This document shows, in pieces, positions 35,778 through 46,262 of a DNA stretch of 64,000 nucleotides. The translations under genes and the position numbers were made by a program. This DNA is from Sphingosinicella sp. BN140058 (GTDB taxonomy: Bacteria; Pseudomonadota; Alphaproteobacteria; Sphingomonadales; Sphingomonadaceae), in NCBI RefSeq assembly GCF_004135585.1, contig NZ_CP035501.1:5155501-5219500 (forward strand), read 5' to 3'. How positions within the stretch are numbered: the stretch's first letter is position 1; every line of letters begins with the position of its first letter. The notes under the pieces were generated by a model, which did not search any database, had not been told where the DNA came from, and worked only from the letters and a program-made list of their open reading frames with translations.

Positions 35778-35818
35778 GGGAGCGCGTCGGCAGCGGCCGG
35801 CGCGCTCCCTTTCTTTTT
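35778..35818 (+). terminator. Rho-independent terminator after pckA
   Basis: A 13-bp stem GGGAGCGCGTCGG / CCGGCGCGCTCCC with one G-U pair and a 6-nt loop (CAGCGG) is followed by TTTCTTTTT. It lies about 20 bp after the pckA stop and ends just before the ribosome-binding site of the next gene. Confidence 0.88.
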
Positions 35819-35833
35819 GGGGGAGGCAAAAGC

Positions 35834-36316
35834 ATGAGTGAAGATTTCCCGCCGCGGCTGTTCGCGACCGATGCCGAGGTGCGGCATCTCGGCGAAGGAT
35901 TGCTCGCCTGCGCGCTGACGCGTGCCGAATGGACGCACGAAGCCCATCTCGCATCCTGCGTCTGGCTGCTGGTCGAGCGGCCGGACATCGTGCCGGAGCG
36001 TGATCTTCCCGCCATCATTCGCCGCTTCAATGAGAGCGTCGGCGGGATCAACGACGACAAGCAGGGCTATCACGAGACGATCACCCAGTGCTTCATCATC
36101 GGTGCGCGGCAGGTGCTTGCGCGAACCGACGAGTCGCTGCCGCTGCGAGAGAAGGTCAATGCGCTCCTGATGATGCCGGAGGGGCGGCGGGTCTGGCCGC
36201 TCGCTTTCTACTCGCGGGAGCGGCTCTTCTCGGTCGAGGCACGGCTCGTCTTCGTCCCGCCGGACCAGGCGCCGCTGCCTGCATCCATTACGGAGGCGGA
36301 GCGTTATCGCGGCTGA
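35834..36316 (+). CDS. Conserved hypothetical protein
   Basis: A 160-residue soluble protein. It contains an [15 protein letters not shown] segment that I have seen as a recurring motif in uncharacterised bacterial proteins, followed by [21 protein letters not shown]. The conserved His/Glu pairs (WTHEAHL, YHETIT) could bind a metal, but that is only a guess. No signal peptide or membrane helix. The start ATG at 35834 has GGGAGG upstream. Transcribed after the pckA terminator, followed 24 bp later by a DUF2171 gene. Confidence 0.75.
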   Translation: MSEDFPPRLFATDAEVRHLGEGLLACALTRAEWTHEAHLASCVWLLVERPDIVPERDLPAIIRRFNESVGGINDDKQGYHETITQCFIIGARQVLARTDESLPLREKVNALLMMPEGRRVWPLAFYSRERLFSVEARLVFVPPDQAPLPASITEAERYRG

Positions 36317-36340
36317 ATTCCACCAGAGGGAGAAATATCG

Positions 36341-36697
36341 ATGGCCGATCTCAGCCAGGTTCGCGAGCATATGGAGATCATCGGTGCCGACGGGGTCCAT
36401 GTCGGGACGGTCGACAAGGTCGAAGGCAAGCGGATCAAGATGACCAAGCCCGACAGCGGCTCGCATGCGAGTCACCATCATTATCTCTCGGAGGGGCTCG
36501 TCGCCGCGATCGAGGATGGCAAGGTCCGCCTCTCGGCCAACGGTGCCAATGCCGCGTTCCTCGAGGAGGAGAAAGGCGGCGAGGCGCTAGGCGAAACCAG
36601 CATCTTCAACTGGCGCAACATCGGGCTGGGTGCCGCCGCAGCCGGCGTCGCCGCCGCAGCCGGGGCATTCTTCTACCAGCGCCGCCGGGGCGACTGA
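36341..36697 (+). CDS. DUF2171 domain protein with C-terminal membrane helix
   Basis: 118 residues. The N-terminal part (VREHMEIIGADGVHVGTVDKVEGKRIKM, then HHHYLSEGLV) fits DUF2171, a small PRC-barrel-like domain of unknown function. The C-terminal part has a glycine/alanine-rich hydrophobic stretch (about 94-112) followed by a YQRRRGD tail, so it may be membrane-attached. Good GAGGGAGAAAT sequence before the start. Confidence 0.78.
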   Translation: MADLSQVREHMEIIGADGVHVGTVDKVEGKRIKMTKPDSGSHASHHHYLSEGLVAAIEDGKVRLSANGANAAFLEEEKGGEALGETSIFNWRNIGLGAAAAGVAAAAGAFFYQRRRGD

Positions 36698-36780
36698 CGG
36701 GGCAGCGCCCGACCTGCCGTGATCGCCCCCTTCCGTGCCGAGCCGGCCGAGAGGGGGCTCCAAGGCGTCCGCTTGCGCCC

Positions 36781-37248
36781 TTATCTTGGCGCTTCCTGGC
36801 GATAGGCGCTGTGGCACCCGCCGCAGGCCTTGCCGGTTTCGCCATAGGCGATCTTGAACGCTGCTGCGTCGCCCGCGTCCGCAGCCTTCTGAAGCGCCGC
36901 AGTGGCCGCCTGGAACGCGGCCGCCTTGGCCTCGAAGTCGGCACGCTTCTGCCACAGCGCCGGCTTGGCCCGGCTTGTCGGCAACTGGCTCCCATTGGGA
37001 AACATGCCGGGCAGGGCCTGCGCCCAAAGGTTCAGGCCGCGCGCGGCAAAGCCGAGCGGCTTCACATCCCCGCCGCTCTCGACCACCGGTTTCATGCTGC
37101 CGAAGGTGGCGCCGGTCAGCGTGAATGCGGCGCGCCGCGCCGCGACCACCTGCTCCGGTGACGGCGCGGCGGCGCGTTCGTTCGGGGCGGCGATGGCGCT
37201 GCCGCAAGCGGCGAGCGGCAGGAGGAGCAGCAGGGCGGAAGACTTCAC
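36781..37248 (-). CDS. Cytochrome c' family protein
   Basis: Exported class II c-type cytochrome, 155 residues. A signal peptide ([21 protein letters not shown]) is followed by a helical body and the C-terminal haem site CGGCH (142-146), the usual place in cytochrome c'. The LAAC segment could also be a lipobox. Function may be binding of NO or electron transfer. The GTG at 37248 overlaps the stop of the NfeD gene, so both should be translated from one mRNA. Confidence 0.85.
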   Translation of the reverse strand: MKSSALLLLLPLAACGSAIAAPNERAAAPSPEQVVAARRAAFTLTGATFGSMKPVVESGGDVKPLGFAARGLNLWAQALPGMFPNGSQLPTSRAKPALWQKRADFEAKAAAFQAATAALQKAADAGDAAAFKIAYGETGKACGGCHSAYRQEAPR

Positions 37249-37745
37249 GGATTTTCCCCTTCCTTTGGTAATTCCTTCGCGGCGTCCGGCGGCGGCGCCA
37301 GCGGAGCAGGCGCGGCGAGAGTGACCTTGAGGCAGGATCCGTCGGCTCCGACGACGCGAACCCGGGTTCCCGCAGGGCAGTCGGGGCCCCGGCATGCCCA
37401 GACGCTGTCACCGACCTTCACCCGGCCGCGGCCGTTCTCGATGTCGGCGACGACGACCAGGATCTCACCGTACAAGCGGGCGGCACGATCGTTGAGCAAG
37501 GGATCACTGCTCGGCGGCGTATTGCCGACATACCAGCGCCGCCCGGCATAAACCGAGGCTACCGAGAGCAAGGCAAACAGCAGGAGCTGTGCCGCCACCG
37601 GAATTCCGAACACCAGAGTGGCGAGGCCAGTCAGCGCCGCGGCGGCCGCGAGCCAGACCAGGAACACGCCGGGTACCAGCAATTCGGCGATGCCGAGGAC
37701 TGTCGCCGCCAGCAGCCAAAGCCACTGCGGCTCCAGATCGTTCAC
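37245..37745 (-). CDS. NfeD family membrane protein
   Basis: 166 residues: hydrophobic N-terminal part with about three helices ([30 protein letters not shown] onward) and a C-terminal OB-fold soluble domain ([28 protein letters not shown]). NfeD proteins are partners of SPFH/stomatin-type proteins, and the gene directly follows one and overlaps it, which supports the assignment. The usual protease domain of long NfeD forms is absent. Confidence 0.9.
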   Translation of the reverse strand: MNDLEPQWLWLLAATVLGIAELLVPGVFLVWLAAAAALTGLATLVFGIPVAAQLLLFALLSVASVYAGRRWYVGNTPPSSDPLLNDRAARLYGEILVVVADIENGRGRVKVGDSVWACRGPDCPAGTRVRVVGADGSCLKVTLAAPAPLAPPPDAAKELPKEGENP

Positions 37746-38755
37746 TGGGCCGAGCTCCCGCCGCTCTCGAAGGGGCTGCGCTTGCGAAGGGCCGGCGTTG
37801 CATTGTCGGATGCGGCCGTCTTTCTGTCGCCGCTGCCGCTGCCGCCGCCGCCGCCGAAAGCTTCCTTGGCGAGTTCGCCGATGCCGCCGAGCGAGCCGAT
37901 CAACTGCGTCGCCTCTACCGGGAACAGGATCGTCTTGGCGTTGGGTGACGTCGCGAACTGGCTGACCGCCTCCACATATTTCTGAGCGATGAAGTAGTTG
38001 ATCGCCTGCGTGTTGCCGCCCGCGATCGCGTCGGAGACGACCTGGGTCGCCTTCGCCTCGGCCTCGGCAGCACGCTCGCGCGCCTCGGCATCGCGGAACG
38101 CCGCCTCACGCCGACCCTCCGCCTCGAGGATCTGGCCCTGTTTCTCGCCCTCCGCGCGCAGGATGGCCGAGGCCCGGCTGCCCTCAGCCTCCAGGATCAC
38201 GGCGCGCTTTTCGCGCTCCGCCTTCATCTGCCGGCCCATCGCGTTGACGATGTCGGCGGGCGGACGGATGTCCTTGATCTCGACCCGGGTAATCTTCACC
38301 CCCCAGCTCTCGGTCGCCTGGTCGACCACCGACAGCAGGCGGGCATTGATCTCGTCGCGCTTGGAAAGCGTTTCGTCGAGATCCATCGAGCCCATCACGG
38401 TGCGGAGATTGGTCGTCGTCAGCTGCATGATCGCGACATAAAGATCCGATACCTCGTAGGCGGCCTTGGCCGCGTCGAGCACCTGGAAGAAGACGACGCC
38501 GTCGGTCGAGACCATGGCATTGTCCTTGGTGATGATCTCCTGGCCCGGGATGTCGAGCACCTGCTCCATCATGTTCACCCGGCGGCCGACCCGGTAGAAG
38601 AAGGGCATGTAGAAGTTGAAGCCGGGATGGGCAACGGTGGTGAACCGCCCGAAATGCTCGATCGTATAATGGTAGCCCTGCCGGACGATCTTGATCCCCG
38701 ACATCAGGAACAGGATGACGAGGATGACCAGCAACGCGATGATGAATTCGAGCAT
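37742..38755 (-). CDS. SPFH/stomatin-like protein (QmcA/paraslipin type)
   Basis: Membrane-scaffold protein of flotillin-like microdomains, 337 residues. An N-terminal helix ([20 protein letters not shown]) is followed by the SPFH domain ([29 protein letters not shown]) and a coiled coil with many EAEG repeats ([32 protein letters not shown]), then a Gly/Ser-rich tail. The start at 38755 gives the usual N-terminus of the family; the open frame continues upstream without support. Confidence 0.94.
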   Translation of the reverse strand: MLEFIIALLVILVILFLMSGIKIVRQGYHYTIEHFGRFTTVAHPGFNFYMPFFYRVGRRVNMMEQVLDIPGQEIITKDNAMVSTDGVVFFQVLDAAKAAYEVSDLYVAIMQLTTTNLRTVMGSMDLDETLSKRDEINARLLSVVDQATESWGVKITRVEIKDIRPPADIVNAMGRQMKAEREKRAVILEAEGSRASAILRAEGEKQGQILEAEGRREAAFRDAEARERAAEAEAKATQVVSDAIAGGNTQAINYFIAQKYVEAVSQFATSPNAKTILFPVEATQLIGSLGGIGELAKEAFGGGGGSGSGDRKTAASDNATPALRKRSPFESGGSSAQ

Positions 38756-38831
38756 CTGACCCCAGCTCCCCCTTGCGAAGACCGGCATAATGTAGGCAAG
38801 CGGGCGACCTTCCAAGCGAAATCGAGAGACG

Positions 38832-39638
38832 ATGCCGACCGATCTGCGCCTCTGCCGCTCCCTCCTGTTCTTGCCGGCGTCCAATCCCCGGGCGATCGAA
38901 AAGGCGCGGGGGCTGGACGCCGACATGATCTTCCTCGATCTCGAGGATGCGGTGAAGCCGGAGTCCAAGTCCGAGGCCCGGGAGGCCGCGGTGCAAGCTG
39001 CGACGGCCGGCTTCGGGGGGCGTCCGGTGGCGATCCGGGTCAACAAGATCGGCGATCCGTGGCACGCGGAAGATGTCGCAGCCGTCAGCAGCAGCGCGGC
39101 GGACGCGATGATCGTGCCCAAGGTCCAATCGGCCGCCGAACTTCAGTCGATCCGCAGCGGCAAGCCTGTTCTCGCGATGATCGAGACCGCGTCCGGGGTG
39201 ATCGACGCCGCCGCCATCGCACGGCGGACCGCCGGCCTCATCGCCGGAACCAACGATCTTGCCGCGGATCTGGGGCTCCCGCCCGGTGCCGGCCGGCGCG
39301 GACTGGCCTACGCACTGCAGGCAATCGTCGTTGCCGCGCGCGCTGCCGAAACCGTGGCGTTCGATGGCGTCTACAACCGACTGGAGGACGACGCCGGTCT
39401 GGTCGCCGAGTGCGAGGAGGGGCGCGCGTTCGGCTTTGACGGCAAGACGCTGATCCACCCCAATCAGATCGACGCGGCAAATCGCATCTTCGGGCCCGGC
39501 GTCGAGGAAATCGATGCCGCTCGGCGACTGATCGCCGCAGCGACCGGCGGTGCCGAGCGGTTCGAAGGCCGGATGATCGAGGGCATGCATGTCGCGCAGG
39601 CTGAGCGCTTGCTCGCGCGTGCTCGGCTCGCGGGCTGA
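38832..39638 (+). CDS. HpcH/HpaI aldolase / citrate lyase beta-like CoA lyase
   Basis: 268-residue TIM-barrel lyase of the CitE/malyl-CoA lyase group. It has [30 protein letters not shown], the magnesium-binding IETASGV region and [11 protein letters not shown]. Such enzymes cleave or form acyl-CoA thioesters of hydroxy-dicarboxylic acids; the exact substrate cannot be decided. Divergent from the SPFH gene. Confidence 0.88.
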   Translation: MPTDLRLCRSLLFLPASNPRAIEKARGLDADMIFLDLEDAVKPESKSEAREAAVQAATAGFGGRPVAIRVNKIGDPWHAEDVAAVSSSAADAMIVPKVQSAAELQSIRSGKPVLAMIETASGVIDAAAIARRTAGLIAGTNDLAADLGLPPGAGRRGLAYALQAIVVAARAAETVAFDGVYNRLEDDAGLVAECEEGRAFGFDGKTLIHPNQIDAANRIFGPGVEEIDAARRLIAAATGGAERFEGRMIEGMHVAQAERLLARARLAG

Positions 39639-39696
39639 GCCGAAAAGCCGGGAATGGCGGGGTTGAAGGCGCGGGGCGGCTGCTCTAAGCGGCGGG

Positions 39697-41175
39697 ATGC
39701 CCCCCAGAGTCGTCCTCCTTCCGCTGCTCCTCGCGCTCGCAACGCCGCTCTCCGCAGGCGTTTCCACCGACGCGCTCGAACGCCACATCGACATCCTCGC
39801 CAGCGATGCCTTCGAAGGGCGTGCTCCCGGCAGCACGGGCGAGAAGAAGACCACCGATTATATCGTCGCGCAATGGCAGGCGATCGGACTTGAGCCGGCG
39901 GGGGACGACGGCGGCTGGCTCCAGCAGGTCACCCTGGTCAATCGGACGCCGCTGACGCAGACCGTCTCGTGGCGACGCAAGCTTCGCCACCACGGCCAGG
40001 ACCAGTCCGCAGTGCTGCTGCTCGGCAATGGGCCGCGTGAGAGCCTTTCGTCGGCGCCCTTGTGGTTCGTCGGCTATGGCAACAAGATCGGCAACATCGA
40101 TCTGAAGGGCGCGGTCGTTCTGATCTTGCGGGAAGCCCCCGAAGGAATTCCCGACTACGACACGCGGGTGACCGCGCTGGCTGGCAGGGGCGCCGCCGCC
40201 GTGATCAGCGTCGCGCCCGCGGAAGTGCCGTGGCGAAGCGTGCAGATGGCCTATGAGCGCGGCCGCGACGTCCTCGAGGCCAGCATCGTTCCCTCGCTTC
40301 GCGGCGTGATGTCGCGCGACGCTGCGATCGAACTGATCCGTTTCGCCGGCGGCGACCCCGAAATGCTGCGCAAGGCCGCGGCCGACACCGGCTTTGCACC
40401 GCGGCGGCTCAAGGTGTCCGGCACCATCGACGCCAACACCCAGGTGAAGCGGACGCTAACCCACAACGTGATCGGGCGTCTGCGGGGTTCGGCCAACTCC
40501 GGCGAATCCCTGCTGTACCTTGGCCATTGGGACCATCTCGGCATTTGCCGCGCGGAAGGCGAGCCGGACCGGATCTGCAACGGTGCGGTCGACAATGCGA
40601 GCGGCATCGCGGCCTTGATCGAAATCGCCCGCGGCCTCGCGGCGGCGCCGCGCCGTCCCCGCGACACCTTGTTCCTCGCAACGACGGCCGAGGAGCTCGG
40701 GCTGCTCGGTGCGCGTGCTTTCGCCGCGCGTCCGCCGGTGCCGCTCTCCTCCATCGTCGCTGCGATCAACCTCGACACGGTGGCGATCGCCCCGAAAGGC
40801 GAAAAGGTCGCCGTGATGGGCAGGGGCGTCCCGGCGCTCGACAGCCTGGTCGACGCCACCGTGAAGCAGGCTGGGCGGACCCTCGATACTGACGATGAGG
40901 CCGATGCGCTCGTCCAGCGCCAGGATGGCTGGGCGCTGGCGCAGTTCGGCGTGCCCACGTTGATGGTCGGCGGGTCGTTCTCCGACATGAAATTGCTCGA
41001 GATGTTTCTCGGCGGCAATTACCACCAGGCCGGCGATAATCCGGGTCCGGGGCTGGTTCTCGACGGTGCCGCCGAAGATGCCGATCTGCTCGTCGCCCTT
41101 GGCCTCAAGCTTACCGATCCCAATCTCTACCGGCACGTGCCCGCTGCTGGCACGCTCGCCCGCCCGCCCCTATAG
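39697..41175 (+). CDS. Exported M28-family metallopeptidase
   Basis: Zinc aminopeptidase, 492 residues. Signal peptide (VVLLPLLLALATPLSAG), then a PA-like insert (about 110-240) and the catalytic M28 domain with LGHWDHLG, the metal-bridging Asp in GAVDNASGIAALIE, TTAEELGLLGAR (catalytic Glu) and AAINLDTV. The final metal His is in NYHQAGDNPG. Probably degrades peptides in the periplasm. No operon partner is evident. Confidence 0.92.
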   Translation: MPPRVVLLPLLLALATPLSAGVSTDALERHIDILASDAFEGRAPGSTGEKKTTDYIVAQWQAIGLEPAGDDGGWLQQVTLVNRTPLTQTVSWRRKLRHHGQDQSAVLLLGNGPRESLSSAPLWFVGYGNKIGNIDLKGAVVLILREAPEGIPDYDTRVTALAGRGAAAVISVAPAEVPWRSVQMAYERGRDVLEASIVPSLRGVMSRDAAIELIRFAGGDPEMLRKAAADTGFAPRRLKVSGTIDANTQVKRTLTHNVIGRLRGSANSGESLLYLGHWDHLGICRAEGEPDRICNGAVDNASGIAALIEIARGLAAAPRRPRDTLFLATTAEELGLLGARAFAARPPVPLSSIVAAINLDTVAIAPKGEKVAVMGRGVPALDSLVDATVKQAGRTLDTDDEADALVQRQDGWALAQFGVPTLMVGGSFSDMKLLEMFLGGNYHQAGDNPGPGLVLDGAAEDADLLVALGLKLTDPNLYRHVPAAGTLARPPL

Positions 41176-42660
<1,485 letters not shown>

Positions 42661-42699
42661 GCCGGCCCCGCCCGCCTGCCGTCTCGGGGAGCGGGCGGC

Positions 42700-43881
42700 A
42701 TGACCCCGGCAGCCCGCGTCCAGGCCGCGATCGAGTTGCTGGACGAGATCATCGTCGCCGCACGTACAGCAGGTCCCGCCGCCGACACGTTGATCACCCG
42801 CTGGTTCAAGACTCGCCGGTTCGCCGGGTCAAAAGATCGGCGGGCGGTGCGCGAACTGGTCTACCGCGCGATCCGTCGCGCCGGCGAACCGCCCGCGTCG
42901 GGGCGCGCGGCGATGCTCGGCGTCGCGGAGGAGGAGCCGGAGCTTCGCGCGCTGTTCGACGGCTCGCCCCACGGACCGGCGCCGATTGCCGGAGATGAGG
43001 CCCCCGCGCCCGCTTCGGTCGCGCCGCGCTGGCTCGACGACCTGTTCGATCCGACGCTCGACGGTGCCGATCGCGCCGCCTTGCTTGATCGTGCGCCGCT
43101 CGATCTGCGCGTCAATCGCCTCAAGGGCGAACGCGAGGTCGCGCTTGAGGCCCTGCCCGATGCCGTCCCGACTCCGCTGTCGCCGATCGGACTTCGTCTT
43201 CCGGAAGGAAGCCGGATCGAGGAGGGGCAGCCGTGGCTGTCCGGCCTGGTCGAGGTGCAGGACGAGGGTAGCCAATTGCTCGCGCTCGCTTGCGAGGCAC
43301 ACGGCGCGCAGACGGTCGTCGATCTTTGTGCCGGCGCCGGCGGCAAGACGCTGGCACTCGCCGCCGAGATGGAGAACAAAGGCCGGTTGATTGCCGCCGA
43401 TGCGGATCGGAGCCGGCTTTCAAGGATGGCACCGCGACTGGTACGGGCAGGGGTGTCGAACGTCGAGACCCTGCTGCTCAACCCGGGCCGCGAACGGGAG
43501 GCGCTTGCCGATCTTCGCGGTACGGCCGACATCGTTCTCGTCGACGCGCCCTGTTCCGGAACCGGCACCTGGCGACGCAACCCGGAAACGCGCTGGCGGC
43601 TCACCCCGGACCGGCTCGCGCGGTTGGTGGCGCTTCAGTCCCAACTTCTTGATGTTGCGGCGGAACTCGTTCGTCCCGGCGGATTTCTCGTCTATGCCGT
43701 TTGTTCGCTGTTGCGGCAGGAGGGGCGGGATCAGGCAGACCGCTTTTCGGCGCGTTCATCCCTGGTTCCGGCGCCGCTTGCCATCACGGCGGGGAGCGAC
43801 GCTCGAACCGGGCGGATTCTTGCCCCCGCGCGTGACAATACGGACGGCTTTTTCGTCGCACGGTGGCAGGCGCCATGCTAG
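42700..43881 (+). CDS. RsmB/NOL1/NOP2-family RNA cytosine-C5 methyltransferase
   Basis: SAM-dependent rRNA m5C methyltransferase, 393 residues. It contains the N-terminal NusB-like part, VEVQDEGSQLLALACEA, the SAM motif VVDLCAGAGGKTLALAAEM, LIAADADRSRL, the catalytic VDAPCSGTGTWRRNPE and YAVCSLLRQEG (the second Cys). A hairpin lies directly before its start codon (42668-42698). Follows guaB by 39 bp and may be co-transcribed. Confidence 0.9.
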   Translation: MTPAARVQAAIELLDEIIVAARTAGPAADTLITRWFKTRRFAGSKDRRAVRELVYRAIRRAGEPPASGRAAMLGVAEEEPELRALFDGSPHGPAPIAGDEAPAPASVAPRWLDDLFDPTLDGADRAALLDRAPLDLRVNRLKGEREVALEALPDAVPTPLSPIGLRLPEGSRIEEGQPWLSGLVEVQDEGSQLLALACEAHGAQTVVDLCAGAGGKTLALAAEMENKGRLIAADADRSRLSRMAPRLVRAGVSNVETLLLNPGREREALADLRGTADIVLVDAPCSGTGTWRRNPETRWRLTPDRLARLVALQSQLLDVAAELVRPGGFLVYAVCSLLRQEGRDQADRFSARSSLVPAPLAITAGSDARTGRILAPARDNTDGFFVARWQAPC

Positions 43882-43912
43882 ACCTCGTTGCGGCCTGTTT
43901 ATGGAGACTTTG

Positions 43913-44419
43913 ATGCGCCTTACCCCCATCGCCCTCTCGGCCGCGATCGCCCTGGCGACGATGGCCAGCGCAGGTCACGGTCAAAAGCCCGACGACCAGA
44001 TCGACGCGCGCTCGCTGCAACTTACCGAGCAGGCACGCACGCTTCAGTCCGGGGCGCGCTATTCCGAAGCCATCGATCTCCTAGAGAGCGCGCTCGCCGT
44101 CGATCCGCGCAACCGCCAGGCCTATGTCGGCCTCGCACGCGTCGCGCAGAGCCAGAAACTGCCCGGCAAGGCGATCCGTTTCTACAGCGAAGCGCTCAAG
44201 CTCGAGCCCAACGACGTCAACGCGCTCACCGGGCAGGGCGAAGCCTATGTCCAGCGCGGTGCCGTCGAACGCGCCAAGCAGAATCTGGAACGGGTGAAGA
44301 GCCTCTGCGCCAACCCGTGTCCGCAGGCCACGACGCTGGCATCGGTAATCGCCAAGGGTCCGCCGGCGGACGTGGTGACAGCCCAGGTTCCGGCCCCGAC
44401 CACGGCGCCGAAGCCTTAA
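43913..44419 (+). CDS. Exported TPR-repeat protein
   Basis: 168 residues with a signal peptide ([24 protein letters not shown]) and three tetratricopeptide-like repeats ([65 protein letters not shown]), then a Pro/Thr tail. Probably a periplasmic protein-binding scaffold, with no specific partner visible. The ATG at 43913 has GGAG 6 nt upstream and is preferred to the ATG at 43901. Its stop codon overlaps the rsmA stop (opposite strand). Confidence 0.82.
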   Translation: MRLTPIALSAAIALATMASAGHGQKPDDQIDARSLQLTEQARTLQSGARYSEAIDLLESALAVDPRNRQAYVGLARVAQSQKLPGKAIRFYSEALKLEPNDVNALTGQGEAYVQRGAVERAKQNLERVKSLCANPCPQATTLASVIAKGPPADVVTAQVPAPTTAPKP

Positions 44420-45258
44420 GAGATCTTGCCCGCCGCCGGAATGGCTCTCGCGACCTCGACGAATTCGTCGACCGACAGCGTCTCGGCGCGGCGCGCCGAG
44501 TCGATGCCGACCGTTTCGAGAGCCTCCAGCGCACCGGGCAGCGATTTTAGACTCTGCCGAAGCATCTTGCGGCGCTGACCGAACGCGGCGGCGGTGAGCG
44601 CCTCCAGAGTCGCTGCACGTACTCCGGCAGGAGCGGCCTTCGGAACAATGTGCACCACTGCCGACATCACCTTCGGCGGAGGAACGAAGGCTGAGCGATG
44701 AACCTTCATCGCCACCTTCGCGTCGCTGCGCCACTGGGCGAGAACGGCGAGGCGGCCGTAAGCCGACGTGTCCGGCCTGGCCGCGATCCGCTCGGCAACC
44801 TCAAGCTGAAACATCAGGCTGAGCGATGCCCAGAATGGCGGCCAGATCTCGCCGCCGAGCCAGCGGACGAGCAAGGCGGTTCCGACATTGTAAGGGAGGT
44901 TGGCAACGATATGCGCACCGTCGCCGGCTTCCGAGCGCTCGTCGATCGCCAGTGCGTCACCTTCGATCACCCGCAGCCGTCCACCGGAGGCGACGTTCAC
45001 CTCGTCCAGCGCAGGCAGGCAACGGCGGTCGCGTTCAACCGCGACCACCTCGGCACCGGCGCGGAGCAGAGCGCGGGTGAGGCCGCCCGGGCCAGGGCCG
45101 ACCTCGTAAGCGCGCTTGCCGACAAGATCTCCGGGGATGCGAGCGATGCGATCGAGCAATTGTTCGTCGAGCAGAAAATTCTGGCCGAGTGCCTTCGAGG
45201 CGCTGAGGCCGTGCCGCGCGATTACCTCGCGCAGCGGCGGAAGCGCCCCCATGTCCAT
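44416..45258 (-). CDS. rsmA: 16S rRNA dimethyladenosine transferase
   Basis: Dimethylates two adjacent adenosines near the 3' end of 16S rRNA. 280 residues, with [18 protein letters not shown] at the N-terminus, the SAM motif [15 protein letters not shown], the catalytic NLPYNV and [14 protein letters not shown]. The start at 45258, one base after the pdxA stop, is used; Met3 is an alternative. Last gene of lptD-surA-pdxA-rsmA, an order also known from enterobacteria. Confidence 0.96.
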   Translation of the reverse strand: MDMGALPPLREVIARHGLSASKALGQNFLLDEQLLDRIARIPGDLVGKRAYEVGPGPGGLTRALLRAGAEVVAVERDRRCLPALDEVNVASGGRLRVIEGDALAIDERSEAGDGAHIVANLPYNVGTALLVRWLGGEIWPPFWASLSLMFQLEVAERIAARPDTSAYGRLAVLAQWRSDAKVAMKVHRSAFVPPPKVMSAVVHIVPKAAPAGVRAATLEALTAAAFGQRRKMLRQSLKSLPGALEALETVGIDSARRAETLSVDEFVEVARAIPAAGKIS

Positions 45259-45259
45259 C

Positions 45260-46249
45260 TCAGGCCTGGTAGAGACGTTGCGCGCATTCGGCTGCCATCG
45301 CCAGGGCAGCAATCATCGCGCCGGGCTCCGCCTCGTTTCGCCCCGCAATTGCGAAGGCGGTGCCATGGTCGGGCGAGGTGCGCACGATCGGCAGACCGAG
45401 CGTGATGTTGACCCCCTCGTCAAAATGGAGGGTCTTGAGCGGCACCAGCGCCTGATCGTGGTACAGGCAAAGCGCGGCATCGTAGGTAGCGCGCATGCGT
45501 GGATGGAACATCGTGTCGGCTGCGAGCGGGCCGATGATCTCGGCATCCTCCTCGCGCAGCCGCTCGATGGCGGGAATGACCGTATCGATCTCCTCACGGC
45601 CGAGCGCCCCGCTTTCGCCGGCATGGGGGTTGAGACCGGCAATGGCGATGCGTGGCCGTTCGATCCCGAACTGGCGGCGGAGCCCTCTGATCGTCGTCCG
45701 GCCGCGGGCAACGATCAGATCGGTGGTGACAAGATCGGGAACGTCACGCAACGGGACATGGGTGGTGACCGGCACCGTGCGCAGGGTGGGCCCGGCGAGC
45801 ATCATCGCGACCATGCCGGCCGAAATGCCGCAGCGTTCGGCAACGAATTCGGTCTGTCCGGGATGAACGAAACCGATTGCGTAGAGCTGGGCCTTGGACA
45901 CGGGCCCGGTCACGATCGCCGAGGCCGCCCCCGAACGGGTCAGGCCGACTGCGATCTCGAGCGCGTCCAAAGAATTGCGGGCACCCTCCAGCGTCGGCTT
46001 GCCGGGCTCGCTGTCGGCACCGCCGTCGACCCGGATCACGGGGAAGGCCCGCTCGAAGCAGGCAGCGGCCTCGTCCGGGCCGGCGACCACCTCGATTGGC
46101 CCGCCCCACACTGCCGACACGGCCTCGGGCGAGCCGACACCGAAGAAGGGCGACAGGCCTTCCGCCCGTCGCCGCTCCCATGCCTTGGCCGTGATTTCGG
46201 GGCCGATGCCTGCCGGATCTCCCAGCGCGACGGCAAGCGGCTTGGTCAA
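45260..46249 (-). CDS. pdxA: 4-hydroxythreonine-4-phosphate dehydrogenase
   Basis: NAD-dependent step of pyridoxal phosphate synthesis. The 329-residue protein starts [19 protein letters not shown], and carries the substrate region [21 protein letters not shown], the metal histidines in [16 protein letters not shown] and DTMFHP, and [12 protein letters not shown]. Downstream of surA by 13 bp. PLP made here is the cofactor of the XrtA-locus decarboxylase among many others. Confidence 0.96.
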   Translation of the reverse strand: MTKPLAVALGDPAGIGPEITAKAWERRRAEGLSPFFGVGSPEAVSAVWGGPIEVVAGPDEAAACFERAFPVIRVDGGADSEPGKPTLEGARNSLDALEIAVGLTRSGAASAIVTGPVSKAQLYAIGFVHPGQTEFVAERCGISAGMVAMMLAGPTLRTVPVTTHVPLRDVPDLVTTDLIVARGRTTIRGLRRQFGIERPRIAIAGLNPHAGESGALGREEIDTVIPAIERLREEDAEIIGPLAADTMFHPRMRATYDAALCLYHDQALVPLKTLHFDEGVNITLGLPIVRTSPDHGTAFAIAGRNEAEPGAMIAALAMAAECAQRLYQA

Positions 46250-46262
46250 GACGGCCGGCCGC

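Noticed and set aside
33283..36060. A 925-residue minus-strand frame that would fuse ChvI to a long N-terminal extension
   Set aside because: The extension is antisense to pckA and the gene after it; ChvI starts at 33993 in the usual way.
43901..43912. Earlier ATG for the TPR protein
   Set aside because: The ATG at 43913 has a GGAG at proper spacing, formed by this very sequence, and gives a clean signal peptide.
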